Below are positions 1 through 6,900 of a stretch of 8,045 nt of DNA, piece after piece. Within the stretch, counting starts at the first letter, position 1. Every line of letters starts with the position of its first letter. A program made the position numbers and the translations under genes. The notes beneath the pieces were generated by a model that was given only the letters and a program-made list of their open reading frames with translations, made no database searches and was not told where the DNA came from. Origin of the DNA: Sneathiella sp. (GTDB lineage: Bacteria; Pseudomonadota; Alphaproteobacteria; Sneathiellales; Sneathiellaceae); NCBI GenBank assembly GCA_002732675.1, contig NVRR01000141.1:1-8045 (forward strand), read 5' to 3'.

Positions 1-204
1 CGCGTCGCCGAGGACAATAGCAATCATCCCCCCATGACCGAGGCCCGAAAACTTGCCATCGCTGGCGCCGTGCAACCAACGCTCGACGATGCGTCGGGCG
101 AAGATCCCTCCGGCGAGGAGAGCCGCTAGTGTTAGCTCCTTAGCTGATCCCGTTGGCGCGCTGGAGCTCGCGGATACAGACGACAATACGGTCCAGTTCT
201 TCAT
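1..204. other. Unresolved reading frames at the left edge
   Basis: Two frames run off the window edge in the same codon phase on opposite strands. The plus frame (1-129) is open from base 1 and ends in TAG at 127-129; its end is acidic (…SGEDPSGEESR), like the soluble C-terminus of a protein that starts to the left. The minus frame is open from an ATG at 204 to base 1 and encodes a hydrophobic stretch (LTLAALLAGGIFARR) followed by Arg residues and a Gly-rich part. A 23-codon minus frame, MTDEELDRIVVCIRELQ…, lies at 140-211. Third-position GC is about 70% in both long frames and both favour G at the first position, so composition does not decide. I recognise no family in either. At most one is likely to be real, and the sequence to the left is needed to choose. 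Confidence 0.3.
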
Positions 205-424
205 CCGTCATTTACCTGATCCTGCCGATGATAGCGGCCCTCACCATAATTCGTAAAAAAATGCCAAATTGCAATACGCCTAGCTGCCTTGTGATGCCGC
301 CGACGCCGCGCCGTATTTTATGGGTATGCGCCTTACAGCCGTAGAGATTGAGGCGACGCCTATTGTAATTGCGGAGGCATTTGGTGGATTGGATTAATCA
401 ACAAGATTATACGATGGCATAATT
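205..424. other. Stretch without a confident gene
   Basis: This part contains only short open frames. One on the plus strand ends MGMRLTAVEIEATPIV… at about 320-397. A start-less minus frame of about 60 codons, ending RIMVRAAIIGRIR, stops directly before the ATG at 211. None has a convincing ribosome binding site together with a recognisable product. No strong hairpin followed by a T-run is visible. It may be ordinary intergenic DNA or decayed coding DNA; I cannot tell which. Confidence 0.4.
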
Positions 425-904
425 TTATTCTTCATCATCTGGTAATTCGTCAACAAGGCTGTCTTTTAATTCCTTCAAAGCTTCGCCAATCCCTGCAACC
501 GCGATCAAGCTGAAAAGAAAGTTATTCAGATGCGCGATAAAACGCTTAAAAGGATTTCTGATTAGCCCAAGAATACCCTGGTTCAAGTTTTCACGTAGAT
601 CTTGATTAGCTTGCGTCAGTTGCTCTTCTTTCAGATTCAACTGGCTTCCATAGAAGCCTCCTTTTTGTAATTTTTCTCTAGATGCTTCAAAAATAGCAGC
701 TTCCGGGTGGATCTCACCAGATCCATTTGGATTATAAATGAAGTCTTCTAGGTATTCGTCTATCGCCGACGTGATCAGAGGCGCCCTCTCCCCAAACAGG
801 AGATCGCCGTTTTCACGAATCGCTCTAATAGTCTCAATCGAATCCATAAACATATGAAATATTCGGCGCCTTACGTCATCTAAATCGTCTGTTGATAAAG
901 GCAT
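425..904 (-). CDS. Hypothetical protein, 159 aa, possible membrane contact near C-terminus
   Basis: I do not recognise this protein. The best start is the ATG at 904-902 (MPLSTDDLDD), because a strong GGGAGGAG lies five bases upstream. A TTG farther upstream at 919 would add only five residues and lies inside that site. The product begins with an acidic and basic helix-like stretch (residues 5-31). A charged, Gln/Glu/Lys-rich region at about 71-108 could form helices. Residues 111-140 (…NPFKRFIAHLNNFLFSLIAVAGIG…) are hydrophobic enough for an amphipathic or short membrane helix. The tail is strongly acidic, ending DELPDDEE. There is no signal peptide and there are no cysteines. The gene is visibly more AT-rich than the genes to its right, about 40% GC by eye against well over 50%, which could reflect acquisition. 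It stands alone. The open frame, ribosome site and upstream promoter-like DNA make it very likely a real gene. Confidence 0.75.
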   Translation of the reverse strand: MPLSTDDLDDVRRRIFHMFMDSIETIRAIRENGDLLFGERAPLITSAIDEYLEDFIYNPNGSGEIHPEAAIFEASREKLQKGGFYGSQLNLKEEQLTQANQDLRENLNQGILGLIRNPFKRFIAHLNNFLFSLIAVAGIGEALKELKDSLVDELPDDEE

Positions 905-909
905 TTTCA

Positions 910-917
910 CTCCTCCC
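910..917 (-). promoter_or_regulatory. Ribosome binding site fixing the start of the 159-aa gene
   Basis: On the minus strand this reads GGGAGGAG, followed by the five bases TGAAA and then ATG at 904-902. It is a near-ideal Shine-Dalgarno sequence, and it rules out the upstream TTG as the main start. Confidence 0.75.
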
Positions 918-938
918 AATTATCCAAAACTGGTGTAC

Positions 939-1003
939 AACATAGTGCAACTAAAGCAATTGTAAATTAGAATTATATAATATACATAGATTTCTCACTA
1001 CAA
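939..1003 (-). promoter_or_regulatory. AT-rich promoter region for the 159-aa gene
   Basis: Two promoter candidates can be read on the minus strand. The first has TTTACA (966-961), a 16-base spacer and TATGTT (944-939), which would start transcription close to the gene. The second has a perfect TATAAT (977-972) with only a weak -35 match (TAGTGA, 1000-995) at 17 bases. The whole stretch from about 920 to 1020 is very AT-rich compared with the rest of the window. Which box is used cannot be judged from sequence alone. Confidence 0.35.
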
Positions 1004-1040
1004 AAATAGAATATTGAACTTACGCACTCCAATTACCGGC

Positions 1041-1238
1041 TCAATGTATTGTACCGGCCCCGCCAACTGCCAGTCGTGCTATCTCCCAAATCACGCCCAG
1101 CAGCGCCAGTGCCGGCAAGGCGCCCAATAGCGTAAGGGCCATGTTGATTGGGTGGGCCAGATATGCCCTATGTGGCCCGCGTCGTGTCGATATCGGAAGC
1201 CGCAGGGCAAGATGGTCTATATGACTGATCTTGACCGT
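1041..1238 (-). CDS. Small single-span membrane protein, 65 aa, apparent ACG start
   Basis: The minus strand has an open frame ending in TGA at 1043-1041. It encodes a basic N-terminal part (TVKISHIDHLALRLP, then RRGPHRAYLAHP) and a strongly hydrophobic segment at about residues 33-55 (MALTLLGALPALALLGVIW), followed by EIARLAVGGAG. This is the pattern of a small inner-membrane protein with one membrane helix. A good AGGAG (1249-1245) lies six bases before codon 1, but that codon is ACG. No ATG, GTG or TTG follows until the in-frame ATG of residue 33, which lacks a comparable site. Either ACG is used, or an ATG was lost by one T-to-C change, or translation begins at residue 33. The frame starts 14 bases behind the SGNH hydrolase stop, so the two are probably cotranscribed and perhaps translationally coupled. 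I recognise no family. Confidence 0.5.
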   Translation of the reverse strand, partial: TVKISHIDHLALRLPISTRRGPHRAYLAHPINMALTLLGALPALALLGVIWEIARLAVGGAGTIH

Positions 1239-1244
1239 GTTTTT

Positions 1245-1253
1245 CTCCTCTCC
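1245..1253 (-). promoter_or_regulatory. Ribosome binding site between the hydrolase and the small ORF
   Basis: On the minus strand this reads GGAGAGGAG, overlapping the last base of the upstream TAG stop (1255-1253). It is placed six bases before the ACG at 1238-1236. Its strength is the main reason to think that something is translated here although no standard start codon follows. Confidence 0.55.
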
Positions 1254-1879
1254 TAGGCGCTGACAAGCTGTTGCCAGGGCTCCCAGGCGGCAATCTTTTC
1301 GGCAACCAGCTGATATCCCGCGCCGTTGGGATGCAGGCTGTCATTCTGATCGAGCGACGCCGCGTAGGCATCGCTTGCCCTGAGGCCTTTAAAAACCGCG
1401 AGGTACGGCACATCATTCTCAGCAGCGAGGGTTTTATAGACCTCATCGACCTTGGCGATATCATCATTGCGAAAATCAAGATCAAGGCCCGTCATCTCTG
1501 AATGATAGGGCATTCGGGCCGTCAGGGTCGGAAACGGCCCGATGGCGATCAGCGGCGCAATCTCCTTCAATTCCTGCAGCAACCCGACATAGGCCTCCTG
1601 CAACCGCCGCATCGGCGTGCGCGACTGGCCGTCGACGCGGGCAATGTCATTCATGCCGCTGCACAGAACAATGCCGCCAAGGTCATACTCCAGTATCCGC
1701 GCCCGGCATTCCGCCGCGGCACGGGCTCGAATTTCGCTCAGCAACTGTCCGCCCACCCCAAGGTTATAGGGAATAATCCGGTCCCGATGCGGATGGGAAA
1801 GCCGTCCGGGCCATCCCGCCCCGCTCTCATCGCCCATGCCTTCGGTGGTGGAGGCACCAACAAAACAAATTCTTTTCAT
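1253..1879 (-). CDS. GDSL/SGNH-family hydrolase (esterase/lipase-like)
   Basis: This is a serine hydrolase of the SGNH fold, a family that cleaves ester or thioester bonds in lipids, acyl-CoAs, acetylated sugars and other substrates. From MKRICF as residue 1, the conserved blocks appear in order. The nucleophile block is GAST (Ser10), a GDSL variant. Next come the glycine block NLGVGG (39-44) and block III GMND (Asn77). Last is DSLHPNGAGY, with the catalytic Asp180 and His183. All catalytic positions are present, and 208 residues is a normal length. There is no signal peptide, so the enzyme is probably cytoplasmic. The start is the last of three consecutive ATGs, because AGGG lies six bases before it; an ATG at 1897 would add six residues. 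It diverges from the lipocalin-like gene and is followed at once by the small membrane ORF. The substrate cannot be read from the sequence. Confidence 0.9.
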   Translation of the reverse strand: MKRICFVGASTTEGMGDESGAGWPGRLSHPHRDRIIPYNLGVGGQLLSEIRARAAAECRARILEYDLGGIVLCSGMNDIARVDGQSRTPMRRLQEAYVGLLQELKEIAPLIAIGPFPTLTARMPYHSEMTGLDLDFRNDDIAKVDEVYKTLAAENDVPYLAVFKGLRASDAYAASLDQNDSLHPNGAGYQLVAEKIAAWEPWQQLVSA

Positions 1880-1885
1880 CATCAT

Positions 1886-1889
1886 CCCT
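1886..1889 (-). promoter_or_regulatory. Ribosome binding site choosing among hydrolase starts
   Basis: AGGG on the minus strand is six bases from the ATG at 1879-1877, three from the ATG at 1882 and zero from the ATG at 1885. Spacing therefore favours the third ATG (MKRICF…), which also places the family's first block at the usual distance from the N-terminus. Confidence 0.55.
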
Positions 1890-1898
1890 GCAATCATT

Positions 1899-1913
1899 AG
1901 TTCGCGGCGAGCT
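1899..1913. promoter_or_regulatory. Imperfect 15-base inverted repeat upstream of the hydrolase
   Basis: AGTTCGCGGCGAGCT is symmetric around its central G except for one T/G pair. It lies 20 bases before the hydrolase start, inside the divergent intergenic region (1880-2019). It might be an operator or a small stem in the leader RNA. The match is short enough to arise by chance. Confidence 0.2.
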
Positions 1914-2004
1914 TAACGGCTGCTTTTTCACATCACAAGTAGCAGCGGCGACAATTGGGTTTTCGAAGGGGCTCGGAGCTGATAGTCTGCAAAAAAATAA
2001 TAAA

Positions 2005-2009
2005 AAGGA
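2005..2009 (+). promoter_or_regulatory. Ribosome binding site of the lipocalin-like gene
   Basis: AAGGA lies ten bases before the ATG at 2020. The spacing is on the long side but acceptable, and no better start is in frame nearby. The A-rich run just upstream (about 1991-2006) would leave the site unstructured. Confidence 0.5.
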
Positions 2010-2019
2010 CGCTTCAAAT

Positions 2020-2430
2020 ATGACCCCTCAGGACCTGATCGGCAGCTGGTGGCTGGTAAAATGGCAATCTCTCAAAAATAACACGCCCGACGGCTATCCC
2101 ATGGGCGAGGATGCGAAGGGGCAGATCATCTACGCCGCCGATGGCCGCATGTCAGGCTTCCTGATGCGCGCCGACTTCGCGGACCAGCCGCGCGAAACGG
2201 CCGCCAGCCCGGATATCTGCCTCGCCTATGGCGGCACCTACCGGATTGACGGTGATCAGGTGATCCATGATGTGATGGTCTCGACCGTCCCCTACTGGAT
2301 TGGCAACCCGCTGATCCGCACCATTGTCCGTCAAGGCGAGGATATCCTACTCAAAACCAAACCGGAGGCGACGAAGTCCGGCAATATATACGAACATCAT
2401 CTGTTCTGGCGGCGGGTCGTCGGAAACTAG
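2020..2430 (+). CDS. Lipocalin-like domain protein
   Basis: The 136-residue product matches the pattern of the bacterial lipocalin-like family often annotated Lipocalin_5. It opens with the lipocalin-type GSWWLV (8-13). Then come a G-x-I-I-Y-x-x-D-G-R-M-S strand pair (34-45), YGGTYRIDGDQVIHDV (70-85), P-Y-W-x-G-N (91-96) and late strands rich in charged and hydrophobic alternation. The whole protein is one such domain. Proteins of this type are predicted to form small beta barrels that hold a hydrophobic ligand, and some act in polyketide or other secondary metabolism, but most have no known function. There is no signal peptide, so it is probably cytoplasmic. Its stop overlaps that of the converging crotonase gene. 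Ligand and pathway cannot be inferred from this window. Confidence 0.85.
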   Translation: MTPQDLIGSWWLVKWQSLKNNTPDGYPMGEDAKGQIIYAADGRMSGFLMRADFADQPRETAASPDICLAYGGTYRIDGDQVIHDVMVSTVPYWIGNPLIRTIVRQGEDILLKTKPEATKSGNIYEHHLFWRRVVGN

Positions 2431-3218
2431 CGCCCCTTCCAGTCAGGTTTACGTTTCTCGGCGAAGGCCTTGGGGCCTTCGAGGGTGTCTTCGGCCTCCC
2501 GCCAGACTTTGAAGGTCTCGTAAGTCGCCTGATTGGCGATGGCGTCTTCAAGGCTTGCCTCATCCAGCCCGCGCATAACCGTATCTTTGGAAGCGCGAAT
2601 GGCCAGCGGTGCCGAGCGCAGGATGAGCCCGCACCAGCGCTCTATGGCGGCGTCAAGCTCATCGGGCGCGACGACTTCATTGACAAAACCGAGCCGCTCG
2701 CCTTCCGCCGCCGAGACCGGCTCCGCGCTTAAAATTATGCCCATGGCTTTCTTGAGACCAATTTGCCGGGCCAGCCGGTGCATACCGCCGCCAATCGCCA
2801 CGGCGCCAACCAGCGGTTCGGGCAGGCCAAAGCGGGCATTGTCAGTGGCGATAATCAAATCGCAGGCCAAGGCAATTTCAAATCCGCCACCGAGCGCCAC
2901 GCCGTTCACCGCCGCAATCACCGGCTTATCCAGATCATAGCGCTCAATCAGTCCGGCATAGCCGTTTTTGGGGTATACATGCCGCTTCAGCCCGCCGCTT
3001 GTCGCAATGGCTTTGAGATCACTGCCGGCGCAAAAGGCCCGCTCCCCCCGTCCCTTCAACACGCAAATATATTGATCTTTATCTGCGGCGAACGCGTCCA
3101 GCGCCGCTTGCATTTCTGCGTGCATGGGCTTGTTGATAGCGTTCATCACTTCTGGCCGCTCAAACGTGATGCGCGTGACATGATCGGCCGTTTCAACGGA
3201 GATAAATTCGTAGCTCAT
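2427..3218 (-). CDS. Enoyl-CoA hydratase/isomerase family protein (crotonobetainyl-CoA hydratase CaiD-like)
   Basis: This crotonase-fold enzyme is expected to act on CoA thioesters in the cytoplasm. The oxyanion-hole segments are CAGSDLKA (63-70) and ALGGGFE (108-114). Both glutamates used by classical hydratases are present, Glu114 in GGGFE and Glu134 in FGLPEP, so water addition to an enoyl-CoA is chemically plausible. The C-terminus, EGPKAFAEKRKPDWKGR, closely resembles the ending I recall for E. coli CaiD (EGP.AFAEKR.P.WKGR), as does LDKPVIAAVNG (96-106). Many crotonases with this ending act on other substrates, so carnitine metabolism is only a suggestion, and no CaiB-like or CaiC-like gene is in view. 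The length of 263 residues is normal. The ATG at 3218 has AAGGA six bases upstream. A perfect palindrome at 3238-3253 suggests repressor control. Confidence 0.9.
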   Translation of the reverse strand: MSYEFISVETADHVTRITFERPEVMNAINKPMHAEMQAALDAFAADKDQYICVLKGRGERAFCAGSDLKAIATSGGLKRHVYPKNGYAGLIERYDLDKPVIAAVNGVALGGGFEIALACDLIIATDNARFGLPEPLVGAVAIGGGMHRLARQIGLKKAMGIILSAEPVSAAEGERLGFVNEVVAPDELDAAIERWCGLILRSAPLAIRASKDTVMRGLDEASLEDAIANQATYETFKVWREAEDTLEGPKAFAEKRKPDWKGR

Positions 3219-3237
3219 TTTCGGTCCTTTTTCTTAT

Positions 3238-3253
3238 ACATTCTATAGAATGT
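3238..3253. promoter_or_regulatory. Perfect 16-base palindrome, candidate operator
   Basis: ACATTCTATAGAATGT is identical to its reverse complement, and the symmetry ends exactly at these bases. It lies 19 bases upstream of the crotonase start, where it would overlap the promoter or the beginning of the transcript. Symmetric sites of this size are typical of dimeric repressors such as the TetR family, which often control acyl-CoA genes. No regulator gene is in the window, so the factor is unknown. The AT-rich core TATAGA could also serve as a -10 element. Confidence 0.5.
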
Positions 3254-3298
3254 TATTTTTTGACCCCTTGTCATCAGTGACTTCATAGTGGGTATTTA

Positions 3299-3889
3299 TC
3301 AGCTTTTAATTTTCCAACTCCCGTCTTCCTGACGGCAGGCTGTGCCATAGGTGGTCTGGGTTTTACCACCGATTTCCGACCGGGCCGTATATTCGCGGCA
3401 ATACTCACCGCTTTTCGCCTGATAGGTCCGCTGCGGGCTGACTTCATATATGCCGCCATTCTCCGGGTTATTCCAGATAACTTCCTGGCCGTCCTGCCCG
3501 TGCTCCAGTACCTGACCGATGCAATTCTGATCGATCTCATCCATGGAACGGCCGATGCTGCCACCAATCAGATAGCCGATGATCGCGCCGCCCGCGACCC
3601 CGACCAATTGTCCCTTGCCTTTGCCGAGTTGCGATCCCGCGAGCCCGCCAACAGCAGCCCCCAGCACACTTCCCAGAAGTTCCCGGTTGCAGGCGCCGCG
3701 ATCAATACCGAATGGCACGGCTGGTGGCATAGCATAGACGCGCTGATCTCCCTTATATTTGTTTTTATTCTTGCCCTTCTTGTTCTTGTGGTAGCCCCAA
3801 GCCGGGGCCCAGGGCGGCGGATCAGCATAAACCGGCGCGATGGTGATAAAGCTGAAAGCCATTGCCATTCCGATAATCAGCAGTTTCAT
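3299..3889 (-). CDS. Secreted glycine-zipper (17-kDa surface antigen-like) protein
   Basis: The 196-residue protein starts with a Sec signal peptide (MKLLIIGMAMAFSFITIA…) and a good cleavage site after VYA (residue 22). There is no lipobox cysteine, so unlike the classical 17-kDa antigen it should not be a lipoprotein. After PPPWAPAWGY comes a Lys/Asn-rich stretch (about 34-47). A glycine-zipper hairpin follows at about 70-114 (GSVLGAAVGGLAGSQLG…GVAGGAIIGYLIGGSIG), the pattern of the glycine zipper 2TM domain. Residues 125-196 form a soluble domain like that of surface antigens (Q-x-L-E…W-N-N-P…Y-C-R-E-Y…G-T-A-C-R…D-G-x-W). Cysteines 67, 123, 164 and 185 could form disulfides in the periplasm. 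GGGGAGA lies five bases before the ATG. It follows tamB on the same strand after 83 bases, so an outer-membrane or periplasmic role fits. Confidence 0.85.
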   Translation of the reverse strand: MKLLIIGMAMAFSFITIAPVYADPPPWAPAWGYHKNKKGKNKNKYKGDQRVYAMPPAVPFGIDRGACNRELLGSVLGAAVGGLAGSQLGKGKGQLVGVAGGAIIGYLIGGSIGRSMDEIDQNCIGQVLEHGQDGQEVIWNNPENGGIYEVSPQRTYQAKSGEYCREYTARSEIGGKTQTTYGTACRQEDGSWKIKS

Positions 3890-3911
3890 CTTGGTCTCCC
3901 CTCAAAAATCG

Positions 3912-3939
3912 ATCTTACAAGCTGTCAGGATAAAAGCAA
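3912..3939 (-). promoter_or_regulatory. Possible promoter of the glycine-zipper gene
   Basis: On the minus strand TTGCTT (3939-3934) and TAAGAT (3917-3912) are 16 bases apart, about 23 bases upstream of the start codon. Each box is only a partial consensus match. No clear terminator hairpin with a T-run is seen between the tamB stop and this point, so readthrough from tamB is also possible. Confidence 0.25.
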
Positions 3940-3972
3940 AATGCGTCCAAACTCGGGCACTCATGTCACGGC

Positions 3973-6900
3973 CTAGTAATCCCATTTCCAGAAGATGCCA
4001 ACACTGCTATCCGAAGACTGCCCCATTTCCGTCTCGACCGAGATATTGGGTGTCAGGTCAATCTGGACCTTGGCCCGCGTCGTCCCCGCTTCTGCCCCCT
4101 GATCAACACCGACATAGATATTGTCGCTGACATACTTGCCGACGCTGACTTCGGCCTTGCCGGTTTCCGCATCCGTGCCCGCGCTGATCACATCGACGCC
4201 AAGGGTGTCCCGCATAAAGCCCATGATGCCGCCGCCAGATCCGAACTTGCCCGAGATCGAGGCAATGGCTCCTGCCAGCTGGACGGCCTCCAACGCGGAC
4301 AGCCGTCCCGACGACTTGCCGAATAGTACCTGCGAGAGGACTTCATCTTCCGGGCGACCATCGTTGGAGGAAAAACTGATTGTCGGGTCTGATGCCGTTC
4401 CCTGGATTGAGACCAGCGCCGTAATATTGGTGGCTTCATATTGCGCCGATAAATCCAGCTCCGGATCGAGATCGGCGCCGCCGAGCAATGAAATTTCCCC
4501 CGATTGCAAAATGAAAGCCTTCCCGGCGAAGGTGAACTGACCGCGCACAGGTTTCAAATAGCCCTCAATAACCGGACTTTCAACCGTGCCCTTGACGGTA
4601 AACTTGCCTTCCCATTCGGAGTCAAGACCTCTGCCGCGAATGAAAACGCGCTTTGGTAGCGCCAGCGCCAGATTAAGATGTGTCGTCCGTTCAATCGCAC
4701 TGCCAACGTCTTCTTTAGTCGTCACGGCGCCCGGCCGGTTTATCTCCGTCACCTTCAAATCAACAACATTCGCCGCCAACGCCCCGCCAATATTGATATC
4801 GACTTCCTGGGTGGTGACATCGCCGGTGATATTGAGCGACGAAAGCTGCCCCTTGATGCCAATGTTCGCATCCGTCGTCACGTCAATCTCATCCTTATCC
4901 ACCACCCGAAACCGATTTAGCGCGATTGTCAAATCCACTGCGGGATCGGACAGAGAGGCCAACGTAATCACTCCCTCAGATGTCATCGATCCGCCTTTGC
5001 CATCGACCGCACTGGCTTTCAGGCGCACCGTTTCGGTGTCTTTAATGCTGGCGTCGAGCATCAATTTATTCAGGATCGTGCCATTTTCGACATTCTCATA
5101 TCGCCCCGCCGCCAGGGTCGCCGTTCCGTCGATTTTCGGCATCGCAAGGCTACCGCTCATGCGACCATTTGCCGTCAGTTGCCCCGACAGAATATGCGTA
5201 TCCAACGCAAGAAGCGGCCATAAGCTACTGATATTACTGTTGATATCTATTTTAATATTAACCGGTTTATTTTTATTAACCGATACTTCAAACGGTGCAA
5301 GAGCGAGATTGATCGGCAGGGACCCGGTTGCAGTCATATCGGTATTATCAAGGCCGCTGATATCCCCGTCAAAATCTAGCTGGCCTTTGCTTAACGTCGC
5401 CGAAAGGCGGCTTGCCAAGGTTGGCAGATTATCATACGCCGCGTCCGCCATGCGGATTTCCGACGCGCTAAAGGACATCTTGCCGCTACTCTCGCCCGCC
5501 GAGGTGATAGAGAGACTGACACTGCCGTCAAGGAGGCCGCTGAGGGTCAGGGCCGGATCCACCAGTTCCAGCAGATCGAGCGGCAGGGTGCTGATCTTGA
5601 TATCGGCCGTCGCCGCGGCTTCGCCGATATTCGCCGAGCCACTGATCGCTCCCTTGCCAAGACGGATATCAAAGACGTCAAGCTCCAAGTCATTGCCGCT
5701 CTGGCGGAAGGATATGGGGCGGTTCATGGCAATCTCACGACCGGCAAACGCACCGCCAAGCCGTGAAATCGCGAGTTGTGTGGCCGTCTCTCCCAGGGTC
5801 AACTGCCCGGCGCCATTAAGCTGTAAATCAGGGTCAGAACCGCTTTCAATATCAAAGGTGAAATCAGCCTGCTGCAATGATCCCTGCCCGGTTAGCGTAA
5901 CCTGCTTTAAAGGAAAATCCTGAACCAGAATACCTGTCGCCACCAGTTTGGCCGTAACATCCGGCGCATCGTTTGCCCCCTCGGTGGTTGAGGTGATTGT
6001 CAGTGTCTCAATGCCAACCCCAGCGGAGGCGAAGGTCAGGTTTTTACCCTTCAGATCAAGCGATAGGCTTTGCTTTCCGGCCCGGTCGAGAAGTGCCGCC
6101 GCAAAGTCGAGGCTGCCGGACGCCTGTTCCTCCATCAGGGCGGCGACAGCGCCAACATCGGGGATTGTTCCGGTCAGTTTGCCGGTCAGCGGTGCACCGT
6201 CGAACGGGATCGTCACGGCGCCTTCAAGGCTATTGTCCTTCTCCGTCACCGAAAGATCCGTGAGATCAAGCCGCCGATAGTCTGGCAGGGAGAACGCCGT
6301 CTTATAAAGCGCGGTGCGCTGGCTATGGGCAAGCTGGCCTTCCACATTCCCGGCGGGGCCGGTAATCAGATTGTTCGCGGTAAAATCAGCGCTAAGCTCA
6401 CCGAGCTTCTTTTTGTCGACCTGAAGCGCGTTCACCGTCAACTTTCCCTTGATCGCCGGATCGGAAAGCGCCCCGCTCAGCTCAGCGTTGAGCGCTGCCG
6501 CACCGGCGATGTCCGCCCCAGCCAGCTGAGAAAGCCCGGCGAGGGATGAAAGTGTCACATCAAATGTTGATGTCAGGCTTTCAAAAGACGCCGGAAATGT
6601 CGCGTCCCCCGTTACCGCCACATCCCCCGACAGCAGTGAGATGTGGGAAAGATCAAGCGCCTCATTGGCAAAAGTAATATCTGTCGTCAGCTTGGCATCC
6701 GTGCCTATGACGCCTTGTAATGCTTTCTCCGTCATCGCCAGTTCGGTTGCCGTGGCATCAACGCTGCCTTGAAACCCTTGGCTGATATCCTGGCTTTGCA
6801 GCTTCAGTTTCGCCGATACCTTGCCGTCCATCGGCGCGACAAGGCTGAGGTCCGCAACCGATACCGTGGCCGCTGCGGTGACAACGCCGGTTTGCAATGC

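Noticed and set aside
125..136. GCTA-GTGT-TAGC hairpin as a terminator after the left-edge plus frame
   Set aside because: The four-base-pair stem is too weak and no T-run follows.
320..397. Short plus-strand frame MGMRLTAVEIEATPIV… as a gene or gene remnant
   Set aside because: It looks protein-like, but it has no ribosome site, the open frame begins only at a stop at 281-283, and I recognise no family.
1036..1058. Repeated ACCGG flanking CAATGTATTG downstream of the small membrane ORF, as a terminator or operator
   Set aside because: The ACCGG copies are direct, not inverted, the inner stem has a two-base loop, and there is no T-run.
1168..1485. A 105-codon minus-strand frame overlapping the SGNH hydrolase
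   Set aside because: It lies mostly antiphase within the hydrolase gene, has an Arg/Ser-rich composition typical of shadow frames, and lacks a ribosome site.
4586..5923. A 445-codon plus-strand open frame inside tamB
   Set aside because: It is long only because it mirrors the tamB codon phase. Its translation is Ser/Arg/Pro-rich with no domain pattern, while the opposite strand has clear TamB motifs.
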